A DNA stretch of 7,582 bases from Candidatus Dormiibacterota bacterium (GTDB lineage Bacteria > Chloroflexota > Dormibacteria > Dormibacterales > Dormibacteraceae), in contig PLYD01000153.1 in NCBI GenBank assembly GCA_003151665.1, forward strand, positions 1 through 7,582, given 5' to 3'. Below are positions 6,256 to 7,582 of the stretch, piece by piece. Position 1 is the stretch's first letter. Every line of letters begins with the position of its first letter. The position numbers were made by a program, and so were the translations under genes. Under the pieces are notes generated by a model. That model saw nothing but the letters and a program-made list of their open reading frames with translations, did not search any database and was not told the origin of the DNA.

Positions 6256-6636
6256 TCATCCACCTCGCGTGCCCGGCGGGCGTCGGAACAGCCACGTCCG
6301 TAGACCGATCTCGGCGCCCGCAAGCGCAATTACAGGCACTAGAAAGGCAAGGGCATACAACTCGTTAGTCATGGGATCTGCGCCTACGCAGGAGGGAGGC
6401 TTGCAGCCCGTCAACTGCTGAGCTATGACGGCTGCCCAAACCAATCCAAATCCAATAACTAAGCCGCCTGCTGCGGCTGCAATCAGAGGCGCCCTAATCG
6501 GGAGGCGCCAAGCCAAGACGAGGATGCCGATCGCACATAGCAATACGAGAATCCCAACCGGGGAAGCCGCCTCAAGCGCGAGCAGCCCATAAATTGCACC
6601 AACACCGCCAGCGAGTACCAGCGTTCGTGCCCACAC
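6256..6636 (-). CDS. Small four-helix membrane protein of unknown function
   Basis: A 126-residue protein with four probable membrane helices: about residues 5-22, 26-44, 48-71 and 92-113. The longest extramembrane loop (about 72-91) contains two cysteines spaced C-K-P-P-S-C (78 and 83), which could form a disulfide if the loop is outside. The C-terminus is basic and glycine-rich. The start is GTG at 6636. There is no clear Shine-Dalgarno, and an in-frame TGA lies 15 codons upstream, so the start is uncertain though no alternative is near. It lies between two recombinase remnants, converging with the tyrosine recombinase fragment, so it may be cargo of a former integrated element. I do not recognise the family. 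The regular hydrophobic pattern argues for a real gene. Confidence 0.6.
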   Translation of the reverse strand: MWARTLVLAGGVGAIYGLLALEAASPVGILVLLCAIGILVLAWRLPIRAPLIAAAAGGLVIGFGLVWAAVIAQQLTGCKPPSCVGADPMTNELYALAFLVPVIALAGAEIGLRTWLFRRPPGTRGG

Positions 6637-6745
6637 GACGGGTCTGAGTCTATGCGGGTCGATGTAGCCGTATCTGCTTCAGAAAGGTTCTGGTACGTGC
6701 TCGGCTGGGATTGTTGACGGCGACCGGGACCTGCTTGGACGGCTA

Positions 6746-6806
6746 GAAACGGCTTGGGGACGTTTGGGGCGTTTCGAAACGTCCCAAAACGCCGTTGAAA
6801 CGTCCC
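6746..6806. repeat. Cluster of AAACG/CGTTT repeats with a long hairpin
   Basis: GAAACGTCCC occurs exactly at 6776-6785 and 6797-6806, 21 bases apart. The inverted GGGGACGTTT is at 6756-6765, and AAACG also occurs at 6747 and 6787. The centre CGTTTCGAAACG (6770-6781) is a perfect 12-base palindrome. Pairing extends outward to 6759-6793 with one G-T pair, one bulged A (6789) and one A-C mismatch. No T-run follows, so a terminator is unlikely. An operator, a recombination-protein site or a mobile repeat is possible. It lies between the membrane protein gene and the serine recombinase fragment. Confidence 0.6.
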
Positions 6807-7571
6807 GCCGGAACTGGTCTCCTTCGCCACGATGTTTCGCCAGAGGTTCAGGAGCAGCAATGCCGTGCTCTGCCTGCAGACCGACGGCGAGGACGTGGCG
6901 GCCACGGTGGGAGGCATGGCCAAGAGTTTCCGTACGCCTTCAAGGGACTGCTCCGCTGCTCCTGTGGTGAGCGTCTCCACTGCGACGGCAAGACCGCGCG
7001 GAAGGGTGTCCATTACGCCTGCCGCCACGGGCGCGAGAAGCTCGTCGCCTGTGCCGAGCGCTGGGTGCGAGAGGAGGACATCGCACCGTGGGCCCGAGCG
7101 CTGCTTGTGGCGCTGGAGGGATTGCAGCCGGCCGACTTCGCGCATCGCATCGACCAGATGAGCTCAAACCCGCCTGCCGATTCCCTAGGCGCCATCGAGT
7201 CGATCGACCGCAGCCTGGGCAGGCTCAACCAGCTGTTTTTGTGGGGCCACTGGGACGAGGCTCGTTATCGCGGCGAGCGGGAGCGTCTCGAAGCCATACG
7301 CAAAGAGCTTGAAGACGCCGCGGGCCCGGAGCATATCGATCCGAAGCTCACTGGCCTGGTCACCGCCTGGGACACCGGGGACGGCATCGTGCGCCGCGAG
7401 CTGCTGGCCACAATGTTTTCGGACATCCACATCCGCGAGGGTCACGTCGTCGGCTACACGCCGCGCCCGGAGAGGCAGGCTCAAGTCACGCGACTGATCG
7501 ACACGGTGCTGTGGAAAGTGTCTGCTGAGGTGGGCGGTGATGGTCTCGAACCAACGGCCTCCTGGGTGTAA
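6795..7571 (+). pseudogene. C-terminal part of a large serine recombinase
   Basis: A 258-residue open frame that carries only the DNA-binding tail of a large serine recombinase. Numbering from the TTG at 6795, the linker F-P-Y-A-F-K-G-L-L-R-C (45-55) leads into the recombinase zinc beta-ribbon with Cys55, Cys57, Cys76 and Cys86. The first pair is C-S-C-G, one residue shorter than the usual CxxC. A long coiled-coil follows (about 135-180), then a C-terminal helical region. The resolvase catalytic domain with its serine, and most of the recombinase domain, are missing, and the start has no ribosome binding site. Similarity may begin near residue 14 (V-S-P-E-V-Q-E). The last 13 codons read antisense through a tRNA-Val gene. 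This is typical of integrases that target a tRNA 3' end. The gene is not functional as it stands. Confidence 0.75.
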
Positions 7572-7582
7572 ACCAGGCGCTC
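7531..7582 (-). tRNA. tRNA-Val(TAC), 3' part; runs off the window end
   Basis: The minus strand from 7582 reads the D-stem 3' arm GAGC, then anticodon stem CCTGG/CCAGG around loop TTTACAC (anticodon TAC, valine) and variable loop AGGCC. The T-arm follows as GTTGG-TTCGAGA-CCATC, then acceptor strand ACCGCCC and discriminator A at 7531. The next bases are CCT, so CCA is not fully encoded. About 21 bases of the 5' side lie beyond the window. The T-stem has one T-T mismatch (50-64), which hints at a recombinant T-arm. The recombinase frame ends inside the anticodon loop on the other strand. Confidence 0.8.

Noticed and set aside
6483..7145. A 220-residue minus-strand open frame across the membrane gene start, the repeat cluster and the recombinase fragment.
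   Set aside because: It is antisense to clear recombinase residues and its composition is not protein-like. It arises from high GC content.
1..7582. CRISPR array, restriction or other defence system, complete insertion sequence.
   Set aside because: No regularly spaced repeats, no matching enzyme motifs, and no terminal inverted repeats bracketing a transposase were seen.

Overview
This is a high-GC bacterial window. The lipoproteins, the soil-type kelch and BNR/Asp-box propellers and the fragmentary mobile genes would fit Actinomycetota or a Chloroflexota/Dormibacterota-like lineage. No marker gene is present, so the taxon remains a guess.

Left part (about 1-3600, minus strand). A tightly packed three-gene unit is read right to left: a DppB-type ABC permease, a DppC-type ABC permease overlapping it by 4 bases, and a kelch-repeat lipoprotein starting 2 bases after the second permease ends. 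No ATPase and no ordinary solute-binding protein lies beside them. The kelch lipoprotein therefore sits in a transporter operon without the usual partners. Downstream of it is a short open frame resembling the tail of an XRE-type helix-turn-helix protein.

Middle (about 3464-4487). A mostly non-coding stretch with small inverted repeats, then a 120-residue unknown protein on the minus strand. The next intergenic region carries a degenerate 3' half of a tRNA-Pro (anticodon arm to CCA).

Right part (4308-7582). A plus-strand lipoprotein with seven Asp-box motifs (a probable complete propeller) has a hairpin over its Shine-Dalgarno. Its stop codon is followed at once by the catalytic C-terminal fragment of a tyrosine recombinase. 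Next come a four-helix membrane protein on the minus strand, a cluster of GAAACGTCCC-type inverted and direct repeats, and the C-terminal part of a large serine recombinase. The last residues of that recombinase are read antisense through a tRNA-Val(TAC) gene that runs off the window end. Together the two recombinase remnants, the tRNA fragment and the intact-looking tRNA end make this half look like a decayed integration hot-spot.

No CRISPR array, rRNA, complete insertion sequence or recognisable defence system is visible. The best leads are the permease-kelch operon, the tRNA-Pro remnant, the recombinase/tRNA-Val junction, and the shared CGTTT/AAACG motif.
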